Below, one piece after another: positions 32,628 through 44,086 of a stretch of 64,000 nucleotides of DNA (its first letter is position 1; each line of letters starts with the position of its first letter). The position numbers were made by a program, and so were the translations under genes. The notes beneath the pieces are model-generated. The model was not told the origin of the DNA. It saw nothing but the letters and a program-made list of their open reading frames with translations, and made no database searches. Source of the stretch: Castanea sativa (Eukaryota > Streptophyta > Magnoliopsida > Fagales > Fagaceae); assembly GCF_040712315.1 (NCBI RefSeq), contig NC_134017.1, positions 26,767,273 to 26,831,272 of the forward strand, given 5' to 3'.

Positions 32628-34250
32628 TAACACGTTTATTTTACTACTTTTCTATGATGATCAGATAAATTAGAAAATGGATTGGTGTTCCTCTGTTTCC
32701 CATTAAACATTATTTTTTTTTTTAAATTAACAAGAAGTCTTCTCTGATTGGAGCATAGATGTCACATCGAACAAGCGCGCGTGACCATCATTTCCTCGCA
32801 CTCCCACGTTAGAAGCTAGTGTGCTATTGGAGAACGTAATTCGTATATTCCCTTAACACCCTACACTTCTGTATATTTCTAAAACAACCCCCAATACCTT
32901 TTTACATTCTCACCACAACCACAAGGACCTCCCTCATTAGCCCCAAAACCCAAAGAAAAGGGAAAATTATTTTTTTAACCATATAGTTTAAGAGTGTAAC
33001 ATATATCATATAGTTTCCAAAGTTACAAATTAAATCATAAGGTTTAAAAAAGTAATAAATTAAACCTTTAGTTTTAAAAGTAAAAAATAAAAATAAAAAT
33101 ACTACAGCTTTAAAAGGTGACAAATTAACTTCATTGGCTCATTCTAGTTAAGTCGAATTGCATTGTGCTACTTTAGAGTTTAACATTTTTTTATCTTTGA
33201 GAGAAATGTTTAGATTTAGAGTTTAATCTTTTAGTGGATTGTAGTTAGCTCAATGAGTAAAGTTTTTTGTTATCAAATAAGATAGATAATGTTCAATCCT
33301 TGCAAACACCAAAAATTGATTAGTGTCTTATTTTAATGATAAAGAGCAATTGCCATACAACATCATAGATTGAAATTCAATTATACATCTCACAAAAAAA
33401 AAAAACTTTTAATGTTTTCAATAAAAATGTTTAAGGTTGAAATTCCACCTCTCCAAACTATCAAATTATTTGAAAAATGGGCTAAATGTGTAATTTTTTT
33501 ATATTTTGAAACTTTAGGGATTAAATTATTGGCTAAAATATTATTTTGATCCTTAAATTCTACCAAAAGTTTTTTTTTTGTCTTCAAACTATTGAAATTT
33601 ATTTTTCACTCTACAATTATTGAAAATGGTTCACTTTATACCCTTAAACTTAAAAAAAAAAAAATTCATCCCTAAATTATTGAAAGTATTATTTTCTTTG
33701 TCTTTATTCTTATTTTTAAGGTATTGAAAAAAAAAACACTATTTATAAAGTTTAAGAATGAAAAAAAAAAAAATAACAATTTAAAGTTTACAGGTGAAAA
33801 ATAAATTTTTGAAAAAGAACGAAAATACCAATATTTCATTTTTATTTTAATTTATTTGACATGCCTTAGATTATTGAAAATATGCTAGAACTACAATAAA
33901 TGATAAATGACACAATTTTTGCCTCAATTTGCCAATGTGGTAGGTTATAGATCTATCTTTAACAAAAAAAAAAAAAAAAAGGTTATAGATTTATCATTTT
34001 TTTTTTACTACTCACGTCTCCCAAAAGTTGTATAATTTGTCGTGGAAATAGCAATTTTTCTAGATTATTATAGGATTTAAGATGTAATTTTAAAAAAAAA
34101 AGAAATTAATAATAAAAAGAGAAAAGAAAAGAAAAAAAGAAAAAGAAAAACCAAGCTTAGGGCGAAACTAACCACCTCATAGTTATAGATTGAGAATGAC
34201 ATAATTTAATCATAATCATCACACAAAAACAAAAACAAAAACAAAAAACA
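32628..34250. other. AT-rich intergenic region upstream of the first FRS gene
   Basis: Poly-A and poly-T runs and short unrelated frames. No gene, TATA box with convincing context, or element ends were recognised. Confidence 0.5.
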
Positions 34251-34276
34251 ATTGAGAGAATGCGTGTAGAAGTGTG

Positions 34277-34420
34277 ATGGTGAATCAACCCAGTGTACAA
34301 GTTGTTGTTGTTGTTGTTGGTCTTACTCCTAGTCCTCCTGGCTCAACCCAAACCCAATTCAAGCATGACCGACGATACCACCTTCTCTCCCACCGACCAC
34401 GCCTTGTCCCCTTGCCCTAA
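34277..34420 (+). promoter_or_regulatory. Upstream ORF overlapping the FRS6-like start
   Basis: A 47-codon frame beginning MVNQPSVQ, with six valines from a GTT run, starts 88 bp before the main ATG in another frame and stops inside exon 1. If the leader begins upstream of it, it could lower translation of the main frame. Transcription start is unknown. Confidence 0.4.
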
Positions 34421-37400
34421 TCTCGACATCACCGTAAGTACCTTCTCTCTCTGAGGTTTTGAAATTGACCTGAATTGCTAGTTCCATGAATGAGTGAAAT
34501 TCTTTTTTTACAGACATACATGCTTGTATTTCTATGTATATTATATATAAACACACGTCTTTGTATATATGAAATGTTAGTGAGAGGATGTGCATGTGAT
34601 GTGATTAAAGATTGAAAGCTATATGATGGGTTTTTTTTTTTTTTTTTTTTTTGTGTGGATAGAACCAAATTTAAATTCGTCTCTAAAATGTTTTAATTTT
34701 AAAAGTCATTTTAAATTCGTCTTTTTTTTTTACACACTCTCCTTGATTGGATTGTGGTCTTTTGTCATTTTTCTTGATCTTTCCTTCCTGTTTTACTTGA
34801 TCGTTGTAATCTTGGTTCTTGATTTGTGCCCCATAGTACATTCCCAACGTACTCGGGTTGGCTGTTTTTCTTTGTTTAATAAAATTTTCGTTACTTATCA
34901 AAAAAAAAAAATTTAAAAGTCATTTAGAATGCTAGTGTATATTTGTGATAATTAAGGTAATATGTGAATGTGATTGGTTTTGAATGACCCGAAAAACGAG
35001 AATGAAACAAAATAATTTGTTAATCACAACCTGGGGATTCGGCTTAGGTTGCCGGAAGTTGTAGTGGGTTTGGCATAAGTTTTAGGTTCGGTTCTTCGCT
35101 GTTGATGTGCACGGTTGAAGTAGAAAGGGATCTGCAATGCACTGAGGCTTCTAAAGAAAAAAAAAAAAAAAGATGCATTCATGTCGGTTCTAAAGCATAA
35201 TGGAATGTTGTATGGTGTAGGTAACATGGTCTAGCTCCTTTAGTTGGCCGTGTGTTATGTGCTAGAGAAGTTGTTTGTGTACAGAGTATTCCCTATAGAA
35301 AAGACTTAGTTATTATTATCCTGGTTACTTCTTCTGCTTGACAGGTTCTCTAGATTAACCATGAGGAGATATTAAGGCAACTTGGTGCTAACCTTATGGT
35401 ACAGTTTGCGCACTTGTATTAAATAGTAGTTAATTTTGATGGATAGAATGTCTAAAACATTATTACAATGGGCAAGTGTTGTAGATTGGACAAACCCACA
35501 TGCCCTATAGCAGCATGAATAAGTAAATACCATTATTAACAGGTTAATGGAGGAGAGATCAAGATTGTTGGTTGCTCTTGCGTTTGGGTACTACAGTACT
35601 AGTTTAAGATTACGAGAGTTGCTGCAATAACTTAACTGATAGGCCTGATAGAATCCTTGAAGTGACTTTTGCCATTGAAGAACTCCTTCATGTCATATAG
35701 CTGGTAGAATTTGGCTCAATCTGAGTTGTTAAAGTTGACAATTTTATATAAGTAAAATGACAAAATAGTTTCATTTTGCATGATGAATAGATATTATGGG
35801 GGAAGAAAAAAGAAGAAGAATTTTTCATAATTTCTGACCCTGATATTGGATGATTTAGTGAGTGAAGACTGTCCTGGTTTGAATTCAGATAGCTTGTGAT
35901 GAACCCAACTTATCCTCATTATCCCTAGTATTCTAATTATATCAAGATATTTGTTTGAATATCTCCATTAAGACCTAACTTATTCCAGACCAGTTATACA
36001 AATTGGAAACATATCAATCATTCTAAAAGGATAGAAATGAATTTTTTTTTTATTGGTAAGTTACATGTGCACCCATTGAGTCTTGAACCCATGACCTCAC
36101 CTTCCATTCCATTACTAAGGGGGAAAAATTCTGAGTGAATTGAATTATGATATTGAAAGAGACCTTTTTTTTTTTAGAGTCGATATTTGAAGGAGACTTC
36201 ATTTGCTTGTAATTGTTCATGGTACTTTATGTTCATCATTGTGAACGCAGAGTATTTTTTTTCCATCTTTAATAGAATATTATTTATCAAAAACTATATT
36301 GAAGGAGGCCCTTAACCACTAAAGGATGTTGATAAATAAATTGGGAATGAGAAGAATTTATCAAGCTTGAGTGCATGAGATCATAGAATTATTGTAGAGA
36401 ACATTGGCATAAGAAATGATAGTTAAAGCTATTCAAAATGAATATACTGATCAATAGATTAGTAGAAAGATGATAGATGGAATAGCAGTGTGCAGAAACA
36501 AAACCAGATAAAGCTATATTAATACTGAAGAAAGGCTGATGGTCTGGGAATGTACTGATGATTGATAGAATGGTAGACAAAATTATTTATGGAGTTGATT
36601 TGCATTTTTTTTAAATACAACATATGAAGACCAAAAGCTTTAAAACATATGTGTAAGTGTGGAGGAAATAAAAGATGGAAATTTTGTGGAGACCATCTCT
36701 AAGCTTGGTAGCTTCACAACCCCCCCCCCCCCCTCTCTCTCTCTCTCCCCCTCTCAATTTCCTCTGTTTTTGCAGTAGTTGTTAGCTTATGAAATATCAT
36801 TGGTATTGATGGTTTGTTTCTTATACCAGATAGAAGAAGGTTCTCAAAACAGTGACCAACTGCTTGAGCATGATGGTGACCTTGAGAATGACCATGAAAC
36901 TGAGCCGTTATTTGAGATTGATGGTGATGACCATGAAGGCAATGATCTTGAGAATGAATGTGAGCAACTGTTTGAGATTGAAGGCAATGACCTTGAAACT
37001 GACAGGGATGATACAACCATAGTTGATTTTCAAAATGGCATCTCTGAAAGAAAGGACTATCCCCCACCAGTTGTGGGGATGGAGTTTGAATCATATGATG
37101 ATGCTTACAATTATTATAATTGCTATGCCAGGGAACTTGGATTTGCCATCAGGGTGAAGTCTTCTTGGACAAAACGCAACAGCAAAGAGAAGCGTGGTGC
37201 AGTGCTGTGTTGCAATTGTGAGGGTTTTAAAATGATTAAAGAAGCAAACAGTCGCAGGAAAGAAACTAGAACAGGTTGTCTTGCAATGATTAGGTTGAGG
37301 TTAGTGGAATCTAATAGGTGGAGAGTTGATGAAGTAAAGCTTGAACACAACCATTCATTTGATCCTGAAAGAGCACAAAACTCCAAGTCACACAAGAAGA

Positions 37401-38941
37401 TGGTGATTGGGGATAAAAGAAAGTTAGAACCAACTGTTGATGTGGAAGTACGAACAATCAAGTTGTATCGAACACCTGTAGTAGATGCAATGGGATATGG
37501 AAGCTCAAACTCTAATGAAGGGGAAGCTAACAACCATTTTGATCGTTCTAGGCGCTTGAAGCTTAAAAATGGAGATGCACAAGTCATTTATGATTACTTC
37601 TGTCGGGTTCAGTTAACAGATCCAAATTTTTTCTATGTGATGGATCTCAATGATGAAGGGCATTTGAGGAATGTGTTTTGGATTGATTCTAGGTCCAGGG
37701 CTGCATATGGCTATTTTGGTGATGTGGTAGCGTTGGACACAACATGCTTGTCAAACAATTATGATATTCCAGTCTTGGCATTTGTTGGTGTGAATCACCA
37801 TGGGCAGTCTGTTCTGTTGGGTTGTGGTTTGCTTGCGGATGAAACACTAGAAACATACATTTGGTTGTTTAGGGCATGGCTTACATGTATGTCTGGTCGG
37901 CCTCCTCAAACTATCTTAACAAACCAGTGCAGGGCCATGCAAAGTGCAATTGCAGAGGTGTTTCCCAGAGCTCACCATCGATTTTGGTTGCCACTTGTAA
38001 TGCAAAGCATACTTGACAGTTTGAGTGAGTTTCAAGAATATGATGCATTTCAGACAGTATTGAGGAGGACGGTATATGACTCTATAAAAGTAGAAGAATT
38101 TGAAATGGCTTGGGAAGATATGATCCAGCGTTTTGGAGCAAGGGAACATGAGTGGCTTCGAATCCTGTATGAAGATCGAGAACGTTGGGTTCCAGTATAC
38201 TCGAAAGATGCATCATTTGCTGGAATGTCCAACTCTGAAATGGTTGGTACAATGAGTGCTTTTTTTGACGGTTATATGCATCAACAAACTTCTTTGAAAG
38301 AATTCTTTCACATGTATGAGATAGTTCTACAAAAGAAGCATCAGAAAGAAGCTCTTGACGATCTTGAGTCAAGAGATTCAAGTGACATTTTGAAAACAAG
38401 TTGCTATTACGAGTTGCAGCTCTCTAAATTGTATACAAAAGAAATATTCCAGAAGTTCCAAGATGAGGTGGTGATGATGTCTTCTTGTTTTAACATAACA
38501 CAAGCTCATACAAATGGACCTGTTGTAACATACATGGTGAAAGAACGTGATGGAGAGGAGATTCTGAGGGATGTCAGGAATTTTGAAGTTATGCATGATA
38601 AAGCAACAGCAGAAGTTCGCTGCATTTGCAGTTGCTTTAACTTCAAAGGCTATCTTTGCCGACATGCATTATGTGTCCTTACCTATAATGGTTTGGAGGA
38701 GATTCCGTTTCAGTATATTTTGTCAAGATGGAGGAAGGATTTTAAGCGTTTGTATGTACCAGACCTTGGCTCCAATAATGTTGATATTACAAACCCGGTA
38801 CAGTGGTTTGATCATTTGTACAGACGAGCCATGCAAGTTGTTGAGGAAGGGATGATATCACAAGATCATTATATGGTAGCTTGGCAAGCGTTTAAAGAGT
38901 CTTTGAATAAGGTCCGTCTTGTAGCAGAGAAGCACATGTAA
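34365..38941 (+). CDS. FRS6-like: FAR1-related sequence protein, FRS6-like (copy 1)
   Basis: Two coding exons: 34365-34433 (MTDDTTFSPT..., donor ACC|gtaagt) and 36830-38941 (acceptor ataccag), joined in phase 0, giving 726 residues. FRS proteins are nuclear transcription regulators domesticated from Mutator-like transposases and act in light signalling. The N terminus (about 24-85) is strongly acidic with a duplicated LFEI[DE]G segment. The FAR1 zinc-finger DNA-binding domain spans about 107-200 (GMEFESYDDAYNYYNCYA, VLCCNCEGF, EHNHSF). The MULE transposase-like domain spans about 310-420 (ALDTTCLSNNY, GVNHHGQSVLLGCGLL). The SWIM zinc finger lies near 615-645 (CICSCFNFKGYLCRHALC). In place of the second catalytic Asp there is LTNQC. 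A frame starting at 36779 reads into intron sequence and is not the true start. Length fits FRS6/FRS8 (about 700). Confidence 0.9.
34712..34911 (+). mobile_element. 5'-truncated LINE in intron 1 of the first FRS gene
   Basis: About 200 bp ending tttaataaaattttcgttac, then ttatc and a poly(A) run, a typical plant L1 3' end. An exact 14-bp target duplication tttaaaagtcattt lies at 34698-34711 and 34912-34925. Confidence 0.85.
36035..36115 (-). mobile_element. SINE-like 3' fragment in intron 1
   Basis: On the minus strand: GGTTCAAGACTCAATGG (B-box-like) followed by GTAACTTACCAATAAAAAA, a common plant SINE tail. The 5' part and target duplication were not found. Confidence 0.4.
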
Positions 38942-39910
38942 AGTAGGTAACACTAATAATAGTAATAACAATGTGGATAACTTTTTGTGTCAATTTTTTT
39001 CTATTTCATGGGGCAAAGTCTTCAATTTTGTTCATGCAGCTGCCTTGGAATCTATATATATATATATATTATTGAAAATGCACAACGTCACGCTTGATTA
39101 CTAAAGATATTATATAACAATAGAAATATACAATTACTAGCATCCTTTTTTATAACATTAAAGACCTAATCAGGTAAGGATAGCAAATTACCAAAACCAT
39201 TCTGCCCCCCACATTGGATATATGGGGAGAGGACCTTTTTTGAAAATTATATTGTTTAATACTTGTGGATTCCGCTTAATAGATTTTGGCCAAGAGAAAG
39301 GATGATAAGCAAGTTTCAAACCTTCATTTTAATTCCATATTTTACGCACGGATGCCTATGTTAACAAAAGCTCTACAACTGTGTAAGCCTTCAATAATAA
39401 TGGCTCGGTTAATGAAGATCTTTGAGTCTGATTTGAACTTTAAACCTTAGTTTGTACATGTTTTGTTTTTCATTTCAGATCATACTTTGAAGAGGGGTTG
39501 CCCAATTGTGTGAGAACATGACATGGCTTAATTTTTATAACATAAAACTTCAACCGGAGGAAAATCAAGGAAACCAAGAAAAGGATTGAGCAAAAAATCC
39601 AAGCCCAAATCACAAGGAAAATGGGCTTCAAATATAAAGCTTTCCATTGAAATTGATTAAGTCCATTACTAAACTCTTTTTATAACTTGTCGAAGAGATA
39701 AGTTGTGATTAGTTTAACACCACTTTAATATGAGAGTCTAGGATCTTAAAAAAATTGACTAAAGAAGGGTATGATGTGCACTCTGTGTGGTTGTTGTCTG
39801 AAGTGTGGAGAGATGGAGAGAGTAGGGGAAAAAAAGAAAAATGAAAATACTAGTTAAAATTTGGAACATGGATGGGTATGTAAAAGATATCTTAATAGTA
39901 TGACTTAATA
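38942..39910. other. 3' flank of the first FRS gene
   Basis: Probable 3' untranslated region (to about 39060, where an AT tract lies), then AT-rich sequence. No other gene. Confidence 0.5.
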
Positions 39911-39943
39911 TATTTTTTTGAGAATCAGCCCTGTGAGGCAATT

Positions 39944-40358
39944 TTATTGGATAGCTAAAAGATCAGTTACAAAAACCTTATAAATATCAAGAGGAACAGA
40001 CTCTATCCAAACATACATGGAAAAGAAAGTCTTGTTCTCTTTAGTCAAAACACGAGCCAAAATATTATCTTGTCTAAGTGTATAAGAGAGAAAAACTTTG
40101 ACACTCTGTAAAGAATTCGTTGAAGACATAATGTCTTTAACAATGTGACCAAAATACGATTAGGGCATATTATTACTTTGAAGAACATTGATGGAAATTG
40201 CGGAATCTCCCTCAAAGATAGAGCTGTGCAGATCCAATTCCTTGATAAAGAGGACTGCTCTTCTAGCAGCAAGAGTCTCCACCAAAACCAAAGAAGATGG
40301 CAAGGGAATAATTTTGGATAAAATTGCCAAAAACTTCTCCCTGAGAATTGCGAACTAC
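39944..40358 (-). pseudogene. LINE RNase H, C-terminal part
   Basis: Minus-strand pieces TVVRNSQGEV, VETLAARRAVLFIKELDLHS, SIFEGDSAISINVL, then SSTNSLQSVKVFLSYTLRQD and NILARVLTK match the RNase H (RVT_3) domain at the end of plant LINEs. Its first residues repeat the VVR[DN] that ends the block beyond the LTR, so the two may not be one copy. Confidence 0.75.
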
Positions 40359-42405
40359 TGTTGACATCTCATTTTGCAACCTGCATCTAATCTCACATAG
40401 AGGATAAAAGAGGAATTTTACCTTGAAATAGGCATCTTAATTGTGGCCGCTATATCCTTCATTTCATTTCATCAAAATAATCTTGATGTTGTAACGATCA
40501 AATTGACTGGTTGTAAGTCTTAATCGGATCATCAGATTGAAAGTTATCATCAAATTAAATTTTAATGGCCGAGCTGCACTATCACAAATTGAGTCTGACT
40601 ATATGTGATTATGAACAAATGATTCCAATTGGTTATAATTATAATCAATTTAAAATTAATGATGTGTCATAATTTGTTTTTGGAGATAATTACAATATGC
40701 TGTTAACCCTGCAGCTCAAATATTTTTCCCCTCAATTCCCTAAGCACTTTGTGTATGGGGAGATGCCAATTCAAATACAAGGCCTTTGACTGATGTGTCA
40801 TAATTTGATTGGCTAAGATTACATCTTATGGTAAGGTTGCACATACTTGATTAATTAGATAATCAATCATTAATAATTCAATAAGTAACTTGTATAGTTA
40901 TTTATTTAATTAGGGTAAATTTGGAACTAATTAAGTCTGAAATGGAAGTGATTGGAGTCTATTAATGTTAATTGGAAATCAATTTGGGGCCTATTATTGC
41001 TAATTGTGCTAAAATTATTTTCCAACAAATGACCTTTGCTTACCATTTTGTTGATATCTCTCAGAATATTTTGAATCTGTGAGTGAAATTAATTTTTTCA
41101 GAAACTAGATATCTGAGGCTTCAATTTGAGCATAAGAACGAGACAATTCCAATCAAAATTGAGTAAGATATGAATTTTTGAATTTGTCTCTGCAGACTGT
41201 TACAATAGTTATAGGAAAACCGAATTTTGTTTGTTCATCACTCCCACCAATCTCTACATTTAATGCATCAGCTTCCCCTAAAGTTTGAAATAAGATCTAG
41301 GTTTATAATTCTTTTTGATCCTTTGTCAACCCTCATTAAATGACATTCCATTCATATTTTTCCAATGCAACTATATAAACCCCTCCTCTCCTCCATTCCA
41401 AAGCACACCAAAACCCCCTCTCTCTTCTCCTTTCTTGAGTTCTAGTGAAACAGAGTAATCTTGTCATATTTTGGTCTTCCTGAGACTCAAGGTATTGAGT
41501 GAGACTCACTCTCATTCTCCCAATTCTTCTTTTCTACTCTACCTTTAGGACCTACCTCCATCAAGAGTCTCCTCATCCACCGTGTGGATCTTGCATGCAT
41601 GTATGCCTAGTTTTTATTTTATTTTATTTTATTTTATAATATTATTATGATGAGATTAGGATTAGAGATGCTAGTGTTTATTTAAATCCCTTGAATAAAT
41701 GTTCTTATTCACATGTATTCTTCACATGTTTTTGGTTGTTCATCACATGTTTATGTATAACACTAGCTTTGATCTTAAATCCACATAAAAAAAAAAATGA
41801 TAAACATGTTTGCTTCATAATTCTCTCAAATCCTTGAATCTAGGATATCATCATCCACGCACATTCACTAGAATTTGTTTTTCAATCAAAATGCAATGCT
41901 TAATAAATTGAATTAGGGTTTATCATATGCACACACATTAAATTCAAGCAAAGCAAAGCAATGAACATGCAAATTGATTAGTAGCATATTGAATGATATG
42001 ATATGAATGTTGACCATCATAATCTAGAAGACCAGTTTCACTAGGCAAGGTGGGTGCCTAACACCTTCCCACCTTATAACATAGCCTTCGAACTTAGATC
42101 TAGAGTTGATAGACCAATACTTATCCATGTAATTTTCAATTTCTAGATTGTAACTAGGAAACAAAGCCATTTTAGATTGTATCTAGGACTAAAGCCATGT
42201 AATTTTTTATGATCAATGTAAATTCATTTGCAAATCAATAAAATGAGGAATTTTTCAATTTTGGTTTTCTTATTTATTCCAATAATTAAATAAGTAACGA
42301 CTCTATTGTAAAACCTTTAATCTAAAGCGGAAAATATAATCAGTTGAACCTTCATTTTGAGAGGCAATAACACGACTCCACCTATTCACGTGGGTTTGGC
42401 CAACA
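40359..42405 (+). mobile_element. LTR (probably solo) inside LINE sequence, 2.05 kb
   Basis: Starts TGTTGACATCTCATTTTGCA and ends GGCCAACA. A TATA box (ctatataaac, 41371-41380) is followed by a pyrimidine-rich leader, as at the U3/R junction. The word ggtgggtgcctaacacctt near 42050 and cgactcc near 42374 recur in the solo LTR at 47880-49646 (on its own strand), marking related Ty3/gypsy-type LTR families. No matching 5-bp duplication was found: ACTAC on the left, TAAAA on the right, the latter followed by a purine tract that may be leftover internal sequence. Confidence 0.6.
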
Positions 42406-44086
42406 TAAAAAAAAAAGGGCCGGGGGCGTAGTCTCTCACAACCATTATTCCAATACCCACTACATTCAAATCTTCAAGGATGGCCCCATCAAAGTTAGTT
42501 TTTAGCTTACTCGGGTTAGGTGGCTTCCAAACAATTTTGCTAGGGTGAGGTTTTGTCCGAGTATTTTGCCGTAGTTTTTGGAAACAATTGAGTTGCTCAC
42601 GAACCAAATAAGAAACCTTATTCAAAGGTTCGATTCTATCTCCTAATCTACTTTTATTCCGCCTTGTCCATAAGGACCAGTAGGTCATAGCAAAAAATTC
42701 AACACCTCTTGAATTAACTAAGACTAACCCAAAGAGCTCAGCAAATGATTCCAATGGATGAGTTCCTCAATTCAGTCCATTGAAGTCCCTGTTCCAAATT
42801 GATTTTATAGAATCACAATCCCAAACTGCATGAAGAATTGTTTTTAGTTCACGTTGACAATTGCTACAAATTTGCTAGGAACCACTTTTGGAGAAGAAAC
42901 CACTTTTCTCTTAAACAAATTTGCCGAGGTAGGTAGTGAGTTGGTACAAGCTCTCCACACAAAAGATTTCAGCTTACTAGGAACATTCAGCCTCCAAACA
43001 CCAGCTTAGAATTTCTTTGGTGCCTTGAGTTTGATGTTGAACGTAAATTACCATGCTCCGAGTCACAAAGCAGACAATAGTCCGATTTTACTAAATATGA
43101 TCCACTCATAGCTTTCAGCCACATTAGGATGTCTTCCTAGGGAGTCATACAAAGAGGGATAGCTTTAATTCATAGTGTCTCAAAAGGTAGAAATAATTGA
43201 TCAATTATGTTAACATTTTCCACCACCTTGTCTCTTCATCCACCAATACATCTACAATAGCATCAATAGGTAACAGATTTGGTAGTGAAACCACCATCTC
43301 ATGCTCTTCACCAGGTAACCATTTGTCATGGTAAATTCAGATTGAGCTCCCATTCCCTACCCTCCACTTTGCCCCCATAGCTATAACCTTGCAAGCTTTT
43401 AGGATACTTCTCCAAGTGTAGGAACTTGAATTTACCTTGGCCTCAAACACATTACTCGAAGGAAAATATTTTGGCTTAAAAACCTTATAGAAAAGGGAAT
43501 CAGTATCATGTACTAGTCTCCAAATTTGTTTTGCTAACATCGTCTCATTGAATTTTTTCAATTCTCTAAAACCCATGCTCCCTTTTGATTTTGGAAGACA
43601 ACATTTCCCATTTAGTCCAGTGAACTCCTTTATGTAGTTTAAACTTTCCCTTTTATTTTTTTCCCACCATAGTAGGAAAATCAAGGTACTTCTCATATTC
43701 TTTGATTTCAGGAACTCCCAACAACTCCTTGATATACTCTTTAGTAGCTGCATCTATGGATATACCAAAAAATAGATTTGTTTTGCTTTGTTAATCTACT
43801 GACTAGATGCTTTTTCATAGAGGATCAAAATATTTTGAATTGCTTGGACATCACCCAATCTAGCTCGACAAAAGAGTAGGGTATCATCTACGAAAAATAA
43901 ATGGGAAATTCATGGACCATGTTTACATAAGGAGAAGCCCTTGAGATTTCCCAAATTTACCTCACATTGGATAAGACCTTTAAGGCCATCAGAGCATAGT
44001 AAGAAGAGATAAGGTGGCAAAGGGCTACCTTGACAAATCCCCCCCATAGGCTAAATATGACCCCTAGGTTCACCATTTATCAATAA
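42406..44086 (-). pseudogene. LINE reverse transcriptase C-terminal half, zf-RVT, RNase H start
   Basis: Minus strand from 44086: LLINGEPRG, GGICQGSPLPPYLFLLC, then the catalytic FVDDTLLFCRA (about 43900). Next come CCLPKSKGSMGFRELKKFNE and MLAKQIWRLV (43620-43500), the zf-RVT part, TYWSLWTRRNKSRLGD (about 42680) and KLKTNFDGAI, the RNase H start (42500). Stops are frequent. Confidence 0.8.

Noticed and set aside
36721..36750. C run followed by CT repeats
   Set aside because: Simple low-complexity pyrimidine tract in the intron near the acceptor; not treated as a separate element.
36779..36829. ATG at 36779 as start of the first FRS protein
   Set aside because: The sequence up to the acceptor ataccag is pyrimidine-rich intron; exon 1 at 34365-34433 joins in phase and the paralog has its acceptor at the same place.
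37123..37587. 154-codon minus-strand frame over the first FRS gene
   Set aside because: Shadow of the FAR1 domain coding strand.
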